Shown: positions 1-8,989, counted from the stretch's first letter. The stretch: 23,604 bases of DNA from Deltaproteobacteria bacterium (GCA_031278795.1 JAITJT010000206.1:1-23604); one strand, 5' to 3'. Numbers and translations: made by a program. The notes: a model not told the origin generated them from the letters alone.

Positions 1-153
1 AGAAAAATATATCCGGGCTTAAGCTATACTTCCTCTAACGCCAACTCTCTAGCATGTTGTTGGGAAAAATATATTTACATTTTTTTATTCTCGAGCGCAT
101 CCTTTTTTCTATTATGAAAAAATATTAGCTTGTCTTTATCCTCTCATCTTATG

Positions 154-188
154 TTTTGTTTTGTTTTGTTTTGTTTTGTTTTGTTTTG
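154..188. repeat. (TTTTG)7 pentanucleotide microsatellite
   Basis: Seven uninterrupted copies of TTTTG, followed by an imperfect GCCATGCCATG run. It lies in non-coding DNA, about 640 bp beyond the 3' end of the nearest gene, so a phase-variation role on that gene is unlikely. Perfect pentanucleotide arrays of this length are unusual in bacterial DNA and are expected to vary in length by slippage. Confidence 0.95.
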
Positions 189-322
189 CCGTGCCATGCC
201 ATGTTATGTGTTAAAAACCTTCACAACAATCCAGAGATAATAAGTTACGATCTTTAATATAATCCTTGAAGACTATAGAAAACCTAGAAGGAACAACAAA
301 TATAAAAACAAAAAAGTTTTTT

Positions 323-362
323 TAATAATAATAATAATAATAATAATAACAACAACAACAAC
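323..362. repeat. (TAA)9 merging into (AAC)5
   Basis: Nine TAA units (323-349) pass directly into five AAC units (348-362), a compound trinucleotide microsatellite in non-coding DNA. The join suggests that a point change in one unit later expanded by slippage. Confidence 0.95.
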
Positions 363-826
363 ACCAAAAATAAAAATATTAAACAATCACACTTTATACT
401 TAATTTAAAAATTTTCTCACGCGTTATTCATCTCTTTTTTAATTTAAATATTAAATAGATTGGTAGTTTGTTTCATTCGCCTTATATATAAAAGCGGGCC
501 ATTTTTTTCGCTTGTTTGATACACTCCTACAGGGCATTTAATCTTATTTTCTAGCGATCTATCTCTATGCTCTCCGTCCACTATAACATACTAAGGGCGC
601 AGCTTATTTAAGAATTTTAACGGCAATCTTTTAGGCAAATATAGAAATTTTTTTCGCGACTTATATTTGAAACATTATATCTTCATTAAAGATAAAAATC
701 ATATCTTTCATAGCTTCCATTAGAATTCTTTTCTTGATAACAATTCTTTTTGAAAAAAACTTTCTTCCATTGAAGCTCTTCCTAATATGCTTCTTTCTTC
801 TAAAGTATTTTCAAAAAAAAGCATCC

Positions 827-1885
827 TCAGCCGCAGATATTATAGAGCTCCATCTCCCTATCCAAGAGCTCCTCGGATAGGTCAAAGAGGGCATTGGCCC
901 TGGTAAGGTCCTGCTCAAAGTGCGAGGGATAGTGCTCCTTGTCCCAGACGAAATAGTTCTCCAGGAGGGAGTCAGCCAGATAGCGCCTGGCCAAGGTGAT
1001 GGCGATGGCCCTTATGGTTGCTGTTAGGTGCTGGAAGTGGGACTTGGGAAGACAGAGGCCGCTCTCCTGGTAGCCAAGCACGGCCTCGCGGGCCAACTCA
1101 TCATTAAAGAGGGGCGGCTCCTTTTGGACGGCAAGGGAGCGGCAGAGTTCAGAGAGATCGAGGAGTGGGTCCCCGTAGGAGACCGTGTCCCAGTCTATGA
1201 GGGAGTAGCTCTTGCCGCTCCCTAGGAAGTTGTCCCTCTTGGGGTCTCCGTGGACCACCAGATCTTTTAGGAGAAATATCCTCTGGAATTGGGGGCTTCC
1301 AGGAAGGCTAGCCGCTAGCCTAGCACCCCTTTCCAGCTCCCCTTCGATCGCGGAGAGCTTGGGGTGGAGGCGGTAGAGGGTTTCGAAGTCGCTGAAGTCC
1401 GAGCTATGGGGTAGCCGCTGGTTGGTGTACTCCACGCCAGCCGGAAGCGGCACCAGCTCCAGGGGCCGAGGGGTGTTTAGGACCGTGTGGGCCAGACCCA
1501 AGGCCTTTCCGCAGGCCCTGGCCTCGCTTAGGTCGCCCACAGCCGGTGAGGCGCCTTCCAGGAAGCGCGTGAGCCGCAAGAGCCTCTCGAAACCCTTGCC
1601 GTTATAGAGGAGCGAGCCGTCTAGGGCCGGGATTATGCTGGGAGCCGGGATATTGTTATCAAGAAGCTTCCTTGTGGCTCGCTCCCAGTTGATACCCAAT
1701 GCCGGGCTCTTCTGGAAGACCGGGCTTATGAACTGAAGGACAAGCATGCCGCGCTCCGGGCACTCCACCAGGAAGCTGCGGTTCACCTTACCTGAGCTCA
1801 ACTGCTTTAGGGATTTGGCCTTTACGCCGTAAAACTCAAAGAGCGACTCCCTGGCCTCCTCTATTGTTGGATCCTGTGAAAACAC
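827..1885 (-). CDS. APH/choline-kinase-like phosphotransferase
   Basis: A 352-residue cytosolic kinase of the aminoglycoside phosphotransferase (APH) fold. The Brenner-type catalytic motif HGDPKRDNFL lies at residues 212-221, with catalytic Asp214 and metal-ligand Asn219. The second metal motif IDWDT is at 230-234 and is followed by GDPLLDLSEL, the usual APH-family continuation. The N-terminal lobe has a glycine-containing SSGKVNRSF nucleotide-loop equivalent at 30-38. The family phosphorylates hydroxyl groups of small molecules (sugars, homoserine, choline, aminoglycosides), and the substrate cannot be told from the sequence. The layout resembles sugar or homoserine kinases more than resistance enzymes. 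The start is a GTG at 1883-1885 with only a weak purine run upstream, and no better start is visible. It is divergent from pgeF and has no operon partner. Confidence 0.85.
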   Translation of the reverse strand: MFSQDPTIEEARESLFEFYGVKAKSLKQLSSGKVNRSFLVECPERGMLVLQFISPVFQKSPALGINWERATRKLLDNNIPAPSIIPALDGSLLYNGKGFERLLRLTRFLEGASPAVGDLSEARACGKALGLAHTVLNTPRPLELVPLPAGVEYTNQRLPHSSDFSDFETLYRLHPKLSAIEGELERGARLAASLPGSPQFQRIFLLKDLVVHGDPKRDNFLGSGKSYSLIDWDTVSYGDPLLDLSELCRSLAVQKEPPLFNDELAREAVLGYQESGLCLPKSHFQHLTATIRAIAITLARRYLADSLLENYFVWDKEHYPSHFEQDLTRANALFDLSEELLDREMELYNICG

Positions 1886-2042
1886 CTGTCTTTTTTCCAG
1901 TCCCTTTGTATTTTTTGTACTTTTGATTTTGAATTTTAAAATTTGCGGGGGTTTTTTTTATCCGCCTAACCCTCCAAGGCTTGGGTCTTCCCTGATTCCA
2001 AAAATGCCTTAACTCTTAAATCTTGGGCCCAAGGGGTACGCG

Positions 2043-2076
2043 TTTTGCTAAGTTTTCCCTTATTTTGCTAAGTTTT
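2043..2076. repeat. Two 14-bp direct repeats, 20 bp apart
   Basis: TTTTGCTAAGTTTT occurs at 2043-2056 and 2063-2076, start-to-start 20 bp, or about two helical turns. The repeats lie in the divergent gap 1886-2213 between the kinase gene and pgeF, about 140 bp before the pgeF start. Spacing and placement suit a regulator-binding site, but chance duplication in AT-rich DNA is also possible. I see nothing else convincing in this gap. Confidence 0.6.
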
Positions 2077-2200
2077 TGCCCTATATTCCATATAGAGAGC
2101 AATCCACGTGGGGCGCCTCTCTTTACTTTTATTCATCCTTAACTATAATAATTGAAACGGCTCTCAAAAAAAAGCCTAAAAATTGCCCCAAGTGCTTGAA

Positions 2201-2207
2201 GAGGAGG
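2201..2207 (+). promoter_or_regulatory. Ribosome binding site that fixes the pgeF start
   Basis: GAGGAGG at 2201-2207 directly abuts an ATG (2208), too close to serve it, but is 6 nt before an in-frame GTG at 2214. This favours the GTG. The 44 codons open upstream of the ATG have no resemblance to the family. Confidence 0.7.
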
Positions 2208-2213
2208 ATGATA

Positions 2214-2969
2214 GTGCGCCAACACGAAAAAGACGATGTGCTCTACTATACCTTCGACCTCCTAGACGCCCACCCGGAGCTTAGGCACGCTGTCTTCGGT
2301 ACTAAGGGCCCAGGTGGGAGGCCTTTCAATCTTTCCGTGAATAAGGGGCAAAGAGAAGAGACGGAGGATAATCTCCGCCTGGCGGCCTCCATCCTGGGGC
2401 TACCCTACCCTCTGTACCTCATGCAAGCGCACGGGGCGGGGGTGCTTGTCTTGTCTGACACCAAAAAGAATCCCACGCTTGAGGAACTGGGGGACGCCAA
2501 AATAGGAGACGCTATTATCGGCGGAATAGGCCAATCCCTCCTCATAAAAATAGCCGACTGCCAGGGTATTATCCTCTACGACCCGGTGACTAAGGCCCTG
2601 GGCCTGGTTCACTCAGGGTGGCGCGGCTCCACTTTCAATATAATAGGTAGATGCGTGGACGCGCTGGTGGCTAGAAAAGGTGTTAAACCCCAAAACATCT
2701 TAGCCTGCGTGTCACCCTCCCTTGGCCCCTGCTGCATGGAGTTCAAGGATTGGAAAGATAAGCTTCCAGAGTGGGCCTGGGCCTACCGAAAGGAGAATGA
2801 GCACATGGATTTCTGGGCCATGAGCGTGGATCAATTGAAGAAGGCCGGAGTTCTGGAAAAAAACATAGAGCTTTCCGGTGTCTGCACCAAATGTAGTGAG
2901 GGCTTCTTCTCGCACAGGAGGGGTGAGGACTACCGTTTCGGGGTGATGGCCGGGGTGCTCTATGTCTAA
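2214..2969 (+). CDS. pgeF: Purine nucleoside phosphorylase / laccase-domain protein (YfiH/YlmD family)
   Basis: A 251-residue protein of the YfiH (multicopper polyphenol oxidase-like) family. Members are cytosolic purine nucleoside phosphorylases / adenosine deaminases and have been linked to peptidoglycan editing. Family blocks appear in order: FGTKGPGGRPF near residue 28, QAHG (His73), KIADCQGIILYDP (Cys116), LVHSGWRG (His133), SPSLGPCCMEF, and C-terminal CTKCSEGFFSHRRGEDYR. His73, Cys116 and His133 form the His-Cys-His metal-binding active site, so it should be active. The GTG start is chosen from the GAGGAGG spacing, and the length then matches the family's usual 240-260 residues. Its last 8 nt overlap the pyrK start, so translation is probably coupled. 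Confidence 0.9.
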   Translation: MRQHEKDDVLYYTFDLLDAHPELRHAVFGTKGPGGRPFNLSVNKGQREETEDNLRLAASILGLPYPLYLMQAHGAGVLVLSDTKKNPTLEELGDAKIGDAIIGGIGQSLLIKIADCQGIILYDPVTKALGLVHSGWRGSTFNIIGRCVDALVARKGVKPQNILACVSPSLGPCCMEFKDWKDKLPEWAWAYRKENEHMDFWAMSVDQLKKAGVLEKNIELSGVCTKCSEGFFSHRRGEDYRFGVMAGVLYV

Positions 2970-3774
2970 AGGACCCATCATAGCTGACACTGTCTTGGAA
3001 GAGCTAAAGGTCCTCTCCCAGGACACGGTGGTAATCACCTTAAAGAGACCGCCCGAGATGGATGAGCCCCTCCCGGGGCAGTTCGTCAGGCTGAAAATCA
3101 TGGACTATTATCTCCTAAACTCACCGGCGCCACCCTTCCGGCCCCTCTTTGACAGGCCCTTCTCCTTCCACAGATCTGAGGGTACTCACCTCCACTTCCT
3201 CATCCGCGAGGTGGGCCCGGGTACTGGACTCTTTAGAGAGCTTCCTAAAGGCGCCCAGCTCAGGCTCACGGGCCCCTTGGGAAAGGGGCCCGTGGAGCTA
3301 GCGAGGGGTAGTGGCCCCTTGGTGATGGTCGCGGGTGGGGCCGGCATGGGCCCCATGGGCATACTTAAGGGAAGGGGCTTTTCCCCCCTCATCCTCCTCT
3401 ACGGAGAGAGGACCGCCTCCTCCCAGATGGAGAGGTCCTACGTGGAAGGCCTGGCCGAGGAGCTCATAGCCGTTACCGAGGACGGAAGCGGCTACGGAGG
3501 AAAGGGGCTGGTAACCCAGCCCCTCATGGAGGTCTTAGCCCGTTTAGGTAAAAGCGCCACGGTTTACGCCTGCGGCCCCACCGGGCTCTTGGTGGAGGTG
3601 GAGAGGATATGTAAGGAAAACCAGAACCCCCTCTTTGTGGCGGCCGAGGCCTTCATGGCCTGCGGCCTGGGTGTCTGCCTCACCTGCTCCCAGGAGACCA
3701 CCTCCGGTAAAAGGGCCCGCCTCTGCCTGGAGGGACCCGTGTTTCCCGGAGGGACGCTCATATATCCCTCATAG
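2962..3774 (+). CDS. pyrK: Dihydroorotate dehydrogenase electron-transfer subunit
   Basis: A 270-residue flavoprotein of the ferredoxin-reductase superfamily that passes electrons from the FMN of PyrD to NAD+ in class 1B dihydroorotate dehydrogenase (pyrimidine synthesis, cytosol). The FAD-binding RPFSF motif is at residues 65-69, the NAD-binding VAGGAGMGP at 123-131 and YACGPTGLL at 202-210. The C-terminal [2Fe-2S] ligands are Cys234, Cys239, Cys242 and Cys255 in MACGLGVCLTC followed by CLEGPVF, the PyrK signature. The length is normal. The ATG overlaps the pgeF stop in ATGTCTAA. The partner pyrD follows after 149 nt, a wider gap than the tight or overlapping pyrK-pyrD arrangement usual in this class. 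Confidence 0.95.
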   Translation: MSKGPIIADTVLEELKVLSQDTVVITLKRPPEMDEPLPGQFVRLKIMDYYLLNSPAPPFRPLFDRPFSFHRSEGTHLHFLIREVGPGTGLFRELPKGAQLRLTGPLGKGPVELARGSGPLVMVAGGAGMGPMGILKGRGFSPLILLYGERTASSQMERSYVEGLAEELIAVTEDGSGYGGKGLVTQPLMEVLARLGKSATVYACGPTGLLVEVERICKENQNPLFVAAEAFMACGLGVCLTCSQETTSGKRARLCLEGPVFPGGTLIYPS

Positions 3775-3923
3775 CTCTATGTTTTCTCTAAATGCGTATC
3801 CATTACCCAAGGCTTTTATAGCTTTTTTTCCAAAACAAATCCATTGGCCCATATCTTTGATTCCCGCGTTAAAGATAGTTTAAAGAGTCAAAGATACAAA
3901 GACACTTACAAAAGAATTAAATC

Positions 3924-4883
3924 ATGATGAAAGTGGATCTTAGTCCCCAGCTTGGTTTCATTGACCTAAAAAATCCGGTGATAGCCGCCTCCGGCACCTT
4001 TGGCTACGGTCTGGAGCTCTCCAAATTTTGCCCACCCGAGAGTTTAGGCGCGGTCATTCCCAAGGGCGTGAGCCTGGAACCCTGGCCGGGTAACCTGGGC
4101 CCCAGGGGGGCCGAGACCGCGGGGGGCCTGGTTAACAGTATCGGCCTGGAGAACATGGGCATAGAGAGATTCCTAAAAGATGCCCTGCCGCCACTTAAGG
4201 CCAGAGGCGCCGTGGTGGGGGTAAACGTTTTGGGGAGAAACCTCCATGAGTACCTCGCCCTCTGTGAAAGGCTAGCAAATAGCAACTGCGACTTCATAGA
4301 GCTAAACATCAGCTGCCCCAACCTCAAACACAGCGGCGGCCTCTCCTTTGGGGCCGAGCCCAAGGTGGCGGAGGAACTCATTGTGTCCTCGGTTAAGGCG
4401 GCTGGTAATATCCCGGTGGTGGTTAAGCTTCCACCCTTGGTTTCAGACATGGCGGCGCTCGCCAAGACAGCCCAAGATGCGGGCGCCAAGGCCATATCGC
4501 TCATCAACTCGGTTCCGGCCTTGGTAATAGATCTTCCCAACCGCAAACCTGCCCTCCACAACGTAACCGGAGGGCTTTCCGGCCCTCCCATAAAGCCTCT
4601 GGCCCTAAGGCAGGTCTACGTCGCCGCGTCCAGCGTAACAATCCCGGTTATAGGCATGGGCGGCATAATGACGGCGAGTGATGCCTTGGAATTTTTCTTG
4701 GCCGGGGCGGCGGCGGTTCAAGTTGGAACCGCCACCCTGGCGGACCCCCGGGCGCCTCTTATCATACTTTCCGAAATAGAGGCCTATTTGGCTAAAGAGA
4801 GACTAAGCCTCTCAGAATTCAAGAGCTTTAAAATCAAAAATCCCCAAGGCGCGTCCATGTGCGGCCCCTTAGGCATAACATAA
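3924..4883 (+). CDS. pyrD: Dihydroorotate dehydrogenase, catalytic subunit, class 1B
   Basis: A 319-residue FMN-dependent TIM-barrel enzyme that oxidises dihydroorotate to orotate in the fourth step of de novo pyrimidine synthesis. The N-terminal block NPVIAASGTFGYG is at 17-29. Lys47 sits in AVIPKG, the position of the FMN/substrate lysine. The active-site block LNISCPN is at 127-133 with catalytic Cys131; a Cys base marks class 1 and a Ser would mark class 2. VVKLPP follows at 167-172, then the phosphate-binding GLSGPPIKPLALR (217-229) and GMGGI (244-248). Together with pyrK this defines the NAD-linked 1B heterotetramer. Two adjacent ATGs (3924, 3927) are possible and no strong ribosome site separates them. 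Confidence 0.95.
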   Translation: MMKVDLSPQLGFIDLKNPVIAASGTFGYGLELSKFCPPESLGAVIPKGVSLEPWPGNLGPRGAETAGGLVNSIGLENMGIERFLKDALPPLKARGAVVGVNVLGRNLHEYLALCERLANSNCDFIELNISCPNLKHSGGLSFGAEPKVAEELIVSSVKAAGNIPVVVKLPPLVSDMAALAKTAQDAGAKAISLINSVPALVIDLPNRKPALHNVTGGLSGPPIKPLALRQVYVAASSVTIPVIGMGGIMTASDALEFFLAGAAAVQVGTATLADPRAPLIILSEIEAYLAKERLSLSEFKSFKIKNPQGASMCGPLGIT

Positions 4884-4917
4884 ACGCCATAGAGGAAGGT
4901 CATAACTCTTAATGGCG

Positions 4918-4923
4918 AAGGAG
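4918..4923 (+). promoter_or_regulatory. Ribosome binding site placing the start at GTG 4932
   Basis: AAGGAG at 4918-4923 overlaps a possible GTG start at 4923-4925 but is 8 nt before an in-frame GTG at 4932-4934. The second is therefore the better start. The predicted protein loses only three residues. Confidence 0.65.
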
Positions 4924-4931
4924 TGAAGCAG

Positions 4932-6521
4932 GTGGAGACCACAGAAAAAAAATCCCGCAAAAGGTTCTGGATGGGCCTAATAATAGTGGTACTTGTACTA
5001 ATAGTCGCTACCGTCCTCTTCCTACCCTCCCTTATACTTACCCTGTGGGTGAACCAGAGCTTCGACTCCGACCAGAATAGCGTGTTTTCCAGGATTTCGG
5101 CGGAGCGCGCCCGGGTTTCTCCTCTACTCAAGGGCTTTTCCATCAAAGGATTCAAGGCCTATCCCCGGGCTAATCCAGATAATCCAGTTACCATCGCCAC
5201 TATTGAAGGAAAGGGACTTAAAGCCTCCACTGTTCTTAAGCTTTTAATCGGCCAGTCGGAAGCTGCCTATCCAGAGCTCTTGGAGGGCGGCCGGGTGAGC
5301 TTAAGTGAACTCCAAAACGGGGGTAGCGTTCCAGGTATCGAAAGGCTGGAAGCCACAGAGATAAGTTTAGCGGGTCTGGCCTATGACCCGGAAAAAACGC
5401 TTAAAGATCTAAGCTTGGAAGAATTTCACATTAGTAAGCTGGAGCTAAGCCTAGATAGCCAGGAGAGCCTGGAGCTTCCGGAGCTAAAAGTCTCCGGATT
5501 AAAGAGCGGCATCTTGGAAGCCGCTCAAGTTGAAGGAATGCTTTTTAGCTACCGGGGCATGGCATCTTTAAACTTCCAGTCCTTGAGAGTCAAGAACTTT
5601 GACCAGGCGACCTTTAGCAGGCGCTCCAAGGGAGGCGATTTCGTCGCCAAGCTCCTTAGCTTCTTTATCAACACCCAGGAGATTACGCTTAAAAAGCTGG
5701 AGGGTACGGTATTCCAGGAAGAGGGGCTCAAGCTGGGCGAGCTCTCCTGGACCCACGTAGCGAGTGACCCCAAGACCCCCAAGGACCATCTGGAAATAAG
5801 CCAAGCACTATTTAAACCCCAGGGCCTCATTCCCTTCCTGGGAGGAGAGCCCGTATGGCTTCCAATTGTTGAGGGCCTGAGCTCCCCTATGGAGTTCGAT
5901 CTAAGCTTCCTGACCGATCGAAAGGGTCCGGCCTTGGAAATCAAGCTCAAAGTGGACTCAAAGGAGAATTTCCGCCTGGAAATGCTCCAAAACTTCAAGA
6001 TGGCGGCCTTCCTCAACAAGACCCTTCCAGGCATGGCGGCCGAGCTTCTCCACGACGCCCTTTGGATGAATGGAAACATTCAATATGACGACTTGGGTTT
6101 CGCAAGTAGGCTGGATCAGGCCACAGTAAAGACCAGCGGAAGCACTCTTCCCAAGCTCCTGGAGGAAACTTTCCAAAACCAGGACTCCCTGGAAGGCCTG
6201 GACTACGTTCAGCTGGTAAACAAGCTTGAGGAGTTTCTCAGAGACCCTAAGAGCCTAAGCCTGGTCATCAAGGCTTCAAGGGATCTACCCATCATACCCC
6301 TTGTGTCCATCGCTCCCATGTCGCCCTTTGCCCCGGTCGTCCCTCTCACCCCGGACTTAAGAACACAGGGGAACTTACTTTCAGGCATAAGAAAGCTCCT
6401 TCCGGAGCTATCCGTAAACGGCGAGCCTCCAATAATTTTGTTTCCAGAAAGTCCCACTTCCACCGCGTCGCCCGCTACACCACTCTCCCCCACGACTCCC
6501 GCTTCCTATGATGAGCCTTAA
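4932..6521 (+). CDS. Membrane-anchored exported protein, member 1 of a four-protein paralogous family
   Basis: I do not recognise this 529-residue protein as a named family. A short basic N-terminus (KKSRKR) precedes one strongly hydrophobic segment at about residues 12-38. The rest has no further membrane segment, so it should face the periplasm. The body alternates hydrophobic and polar residues in short stretches (for example LEEFHISKLELSL), suggesting a beta-rich fold; AsmA-like folds are one candidate, unproven. Its C-terminal third carries EFLRDPKSLSLVIK and then PELSVNGEPP, which match equivalent blocks in the proteins at 7069, 9249 and 14654. A Pro/Ser/Thr-rich tail ends the protein. 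It starts 48 nt after pyrD on the same strand and may be co-transcribed, though it is functionally unrelated to pyrimidine synthesis. Confidence 0.8.
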   Translation: METTEKKSRKRFWMGLIIVVLVLIVATVLFLPSLILTLWVNQSFDSDQNSVFSRISAERARVSPLLKGFSIKGFKAYPRANPDNPVTIATIEGKGLKASTVLKLLIGQSEAAYPELLEGGRVSLSELQNGGSVPGIERLEATEISLAGLAYDPEKTLKDLSLEEFHISKLELSLDSQESLELPELKVSGLKSGILEAAQVEGMLFSYRGMASLNFQSLRVKNFDQATFSRRSKGGDFVAKLLSFFINTQEITLKKLEGTVFQEEGLKLGELSWTHVASDPKTPKDHLEISQALFKPQGLIPFLGGEPVWLPIVEGLSSPMEFDLSFLTDRKGPALEIKLKVDSKENFRLEMLQNFKMAAFLNKTLPGMAAELLHDALWMNGNIQYDDLGFASRLDQATVKTSGSTLPKLLEETFQNQDSLEGLDYVQLVNKLEEFLRDPKSLSLVIKASRDLPIIPLVSIAPMSPFAPVVPLTPDLRTQGNLLSGIRKLLPELSVNGEPPIILFPESPTSTASPATPLSPTTPASYDEP

Positions 6522-6548
6522 GTTGCTTTTCGCGTAATAAGCCTAACT

Positions 6549-6590
6549 CCCCGCGCGCTAAATATTTCCTAACGCGCGCGGGGCTCTTTA
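6549..6590 (+). terminator. Intrinsic terminator after the 4932-6521 gene
   Basis: CCCCGCGCGC (6549-6558) pairs perfectly with GCGCGCGGGG (6574-6583) across a 15-nt AT-rich loop, followed by CTCTTTATTTT. It lies 28 nt after the stop, so transcription of the gene probably ends here and the 7069 gene needs its own promoter. Confidence 0.8.
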
Positions 6591-6592
6591 TT

Positions 6593-7068
6593 TTCAGGCT
6601 ATTTCTACGTAGCATATTTTCCTTGGCGCCTATCCACAATAGAAAAGAGGGCGAATATTCCCGAACACCTAAATCCTCATGGATAGCGAGACGTATCTTT
6701 CCATAGCGTAAATCCATAAATATAAAACCCTAGCATCACCCGGTGGAGAGCCTTCAGCCAATAACCATAGAGAGCGCTCTGAGAGCTCGCTCGCAAATCC
6801 AAAAAAACTTGAATCAACAAGCTACATCCTGTATATTGTTGTGTTGATGTGGATCACTTTCCAAGATTACCCCTTAGCCAAAGCCCTAAGCTTCTTATTT
6901 AGCGCGCGTCCCATAGGTAGCGTGTACTTTAGCCCTTTTAGGGAATTTAGAGTGGATTGCTCTAGAGTTATACCAGCTAATTAACCGTCAAGCGCTAGCT
7001 TATATGTCCTTAAACCACTTAATTGGGAGTAATCCCCCAAAATTTAGAAAAACAGCCAAGGTTGCCAT
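6593..7068. other. Intergenic region before the first lipoprotein gene
   Basis: No gene is visible. The region should contain the promoter of the 7069 gene, but I find no clear -35/-10 pair. A perfect 10-bp palindrome AGAGCGCTCT lies at 6771-6780. AAGG at 7058-7061 is a suitable ribosome site for the ATG at 7069. Confidence 0.5.
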
Positions 7069-8982
7069 ATGCACTCATTTAGAATAATGGAAAGGCCCCA
7101 GCCCCTCCGGTCTTACAAAAATTGCCGCATTTCTTTGACGGTTCTATGCCTCTCGATAATTCTCTGTGGCCTTCTGCTACTGGCGGGCTGCGGAGACAAA
7201 AAGACAGAGGAGGACGCCTGGCTCTCCTTCCAGATAGCCATGAACAAGATCTTCGGGGAAGGCGCTTGGAAATCCGGGAGCCATAGCTACCAGGATAGCA
7301 CTCTCAGCGTAAAGGACCTAAGCGCCAGCTTGAAAATAAGCTCCCCCTCCATTAACTCCACCATTCCTCTAACTGTCAAAAACATCTCCGTCAAAGACAT
7401 CATTTCCTCCAAGGATATGAAGGAACTCTTGGATGGAGAGAGCTGGAAGGGAAAATCTGACCTAACCTTGGCCCAAAACCTCACTCTAGATGGTGTGCAT
7501 CTGGAGACTTCCGAGGATACTTCCAAGATTTCCCTAGATCTTGATAAAGGGAACCTTATCAAGGTCGTGCTCAAGGCCGCCAAGGGCAGTACCTTACCGG
7601 GTGCGGCAGGATACCTCCGGCACCTGGAGCTGGACTCCTATGAGTTCCTAAATATTGCCCTAAACTTCCAAGACTCTGACGAGGAGAGCGGCCCGGCCAA
7701 GTTCATAGCCTCCCAGGAGAAACTGAGCGCCAAGGGCGTGAGTTTCTCCGGAAGCCCGGTTTTGGAGGATCAGAGCCTAATCGACGTAGTCTTAGGTAAG
7801 TGCGCCAAGGAAATTAGCGCTGATGGGCTCAAAGTGGAGCTGGCGGCGGGCGCGCTCTTGGGTTCCAGCTTGGAGGTTTCCCAGAGCTTGGTAAGGGATA
7901 TGATGGGCGTGGCCCAGAGCTCCCACTCCAGCGTCAAGGGTATAAAATTCACCGCGGACTTGCCGGATGACGGGGAGAATTTCCGGAAGGTGGCCATTGA
8001 CATAGACGAAGTGAGCGTAGACGGCTATGAGGGTCTGGAATTCATGCAGACTGCCATCCAAGAGCTCCAGGAAATCCAGGACCTAGAGCAAATGGGAGGA
8101 GACATCTACTCAGACGATAATGCCGACAACATGTTAGAGCCCAGATCCCTAGCCGAGGTCTTCACCTACCCCTATTCTTTTGAAAAGGCCTCTGTTTTGG
8201 GCGTCAAGATGACTATGGACTCTCTTAACTTCGGCCTCGACAAGGCCGAGTACCTTGGGCCTGTTAAAAGGCACGTGGTTCCCAGCTTCAAGATAAGCCT
8301 AGACAACCTTAACGCCAAGCTGGACCCCTCAAACCTCAAGGGTGAGATGCAAGAAAACATTGTGGCTTTCACCCAGACCCTGGGTACCCAGGACCTGAGG
8401 CTTGACGCCAAGCTTAGCTCCCAATATGACCCCACCAAGGGCACTATCCTCTACAACTATGAAACGATAGATCTAAAAGACCTGGCCTCCTTGAAGTTCG
8501 TCTTTGGCCTAGCTGGTCTCACCCCGGCCCTGGTGGAGCAGCTCACCCGGGTGGGCTTTGACGACATCCATTCCCTCATCTTGGTTCCAGGATTTTCCGA
8601 TTTCGGACTCAATGAGCTCATTTTAGACTACACGGATAAGTCCCTGGTACCCAAGCTCATCCAAAAAACCGCGCAAAACGCTGGCATTCCCGCCCAACAG
8701 ATAACTGCCGGGCTAAAGTTCCTACTGGGCTCCAAGATTAGCGGCATTCTAGATCCTGAGCTATACCCCAAGGCCAACAGCGCGGTTATGGGTGCCGTAA
8801 ACAACTTCCTGGACAACCCCAAATCCCTCTCAATTAGCGTAAAACCCAAGGTGCCTCTCTCCATGGGAAACGCCTTCACCTATTACCTAAGGGGTGAAAG
8901 CGGGATAAGGGAGCTATTCAACAACCTCAACATAAGTATCTCCGCCAACGGCCAGAGCCAAGAGGCGGTTCTCCTGGACTGA
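7069..8982 (+). CDS. Large predicted lipoprotein, member 2 of the paralogous family
   Basis: A 637-residue protein of unknown function. A long signal peptide (hydrophobic about 22-40) ends in the lipobox LAGC with Cys41 as the lipidated residue. A Gly rather than Asp follows the Cys, so outer-membrane sorting by the Lol rule is plausible. Immediately after come GDKKTEEDAWLSFQ and KIFGEGAW, nearly repeated in the 9249 protein. Other shared blocks are TLPGAAGYLRHL, FTYPYSFE, LNFGLDKAEYLGPVKR, FLDNPKSLSISVKP and LNISISANG near the end. The remainder is acidic and beta-rich in appearance, with no enzyme motif. The start at 7069 has AAGG 7 nt upstream, whereas an alternative ATG at 7087 lacks a site. 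It is the closest relative of the next gene and probably arose with it by tandem duplication. Confidence 0.85.
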   Translation: MHSFRIMERPQPLRSYKNCRISLTVLCLSIILCGLLLLAGCGDKKTEEDAWLSFQIAMNKIFGEGAWKSGSHSYQDSTLSVKDLSASLKISSPSINSTIPLTVKNISVKDIISSKDMKELLDGESWKGKSDLTLAQNLTLDGVHLETSEDTSKISLDLDKGNLIKVVLKAAKGSTLPGAAGYLRHLELDSYEFLNIALNFQDSDEESGPAKFIASQEKLSAKGVSFSGSPVLEDQSLIDVVLGKCAKEISADGLKVELAAGALLGSSLEVSQSLVRDMMGVAQSSHSSVKGIKFTADLPDDGENFRKVAIDIDEVSVDGYEGLEFMQTAIQELQEIQDLEQMGGDIYSDDNADNMLEPRSLAEVFTYPYSFEKASVLGVKMTMDSLNFGLDKAEYLGPVKRHVVPSFKISLDNLNAKLDPSNLKGEMQENIVAFTQTLGTQDLRLDAKLSSQYDPTKGTILYNYETIDLKDLASLKFVFGLAGLTPALVEQLTRVGFDDIHSLILVPGFSDFGLNELILDYTDKSLVPKLIQKTAQNAGIPAQQITAGLKFLLGSKISGILDPELYPKANSAVMGAVNNFLDNPKSLSISVKPKVPLSMGNAFTYYLRGESGIRELFNNLNISISANGQSQEAVLLD

Positions 8983-8989
8983 CAAAAGA

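Larger units (their letters stand above)
1..826. other. AT-rich gap without genes
   Basis: No reading frame with a recognisable protein is visible on either strand. The base composition is far more AT-rich than the neighbouring genes and the stretch is rich in homopolymer runs. It contains two perfect microsatellites, listed separately. It lies downstream of the minus-strand kinase gene that ends at 827. A run of eight T follows that gene's stop on its coding strand, but I see no stem before it and so do not call a terminator. Confidence 0.7.

Noticed and set aside
2076..2213. Upstream extension of the pgeF frame with a CPKC motif
   Set aside because: The extra residues do not resemble the family. 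The ribosome site and family length support the GTG at 2214.
4885..4917. CGCCAT...ATGGCG inverted repeat between pyrD and the next gene as a terminator
   Set aside because: The stem is interrupted and lacks a T-run. It overlaps the translation initiation region and is not strong enough to call.
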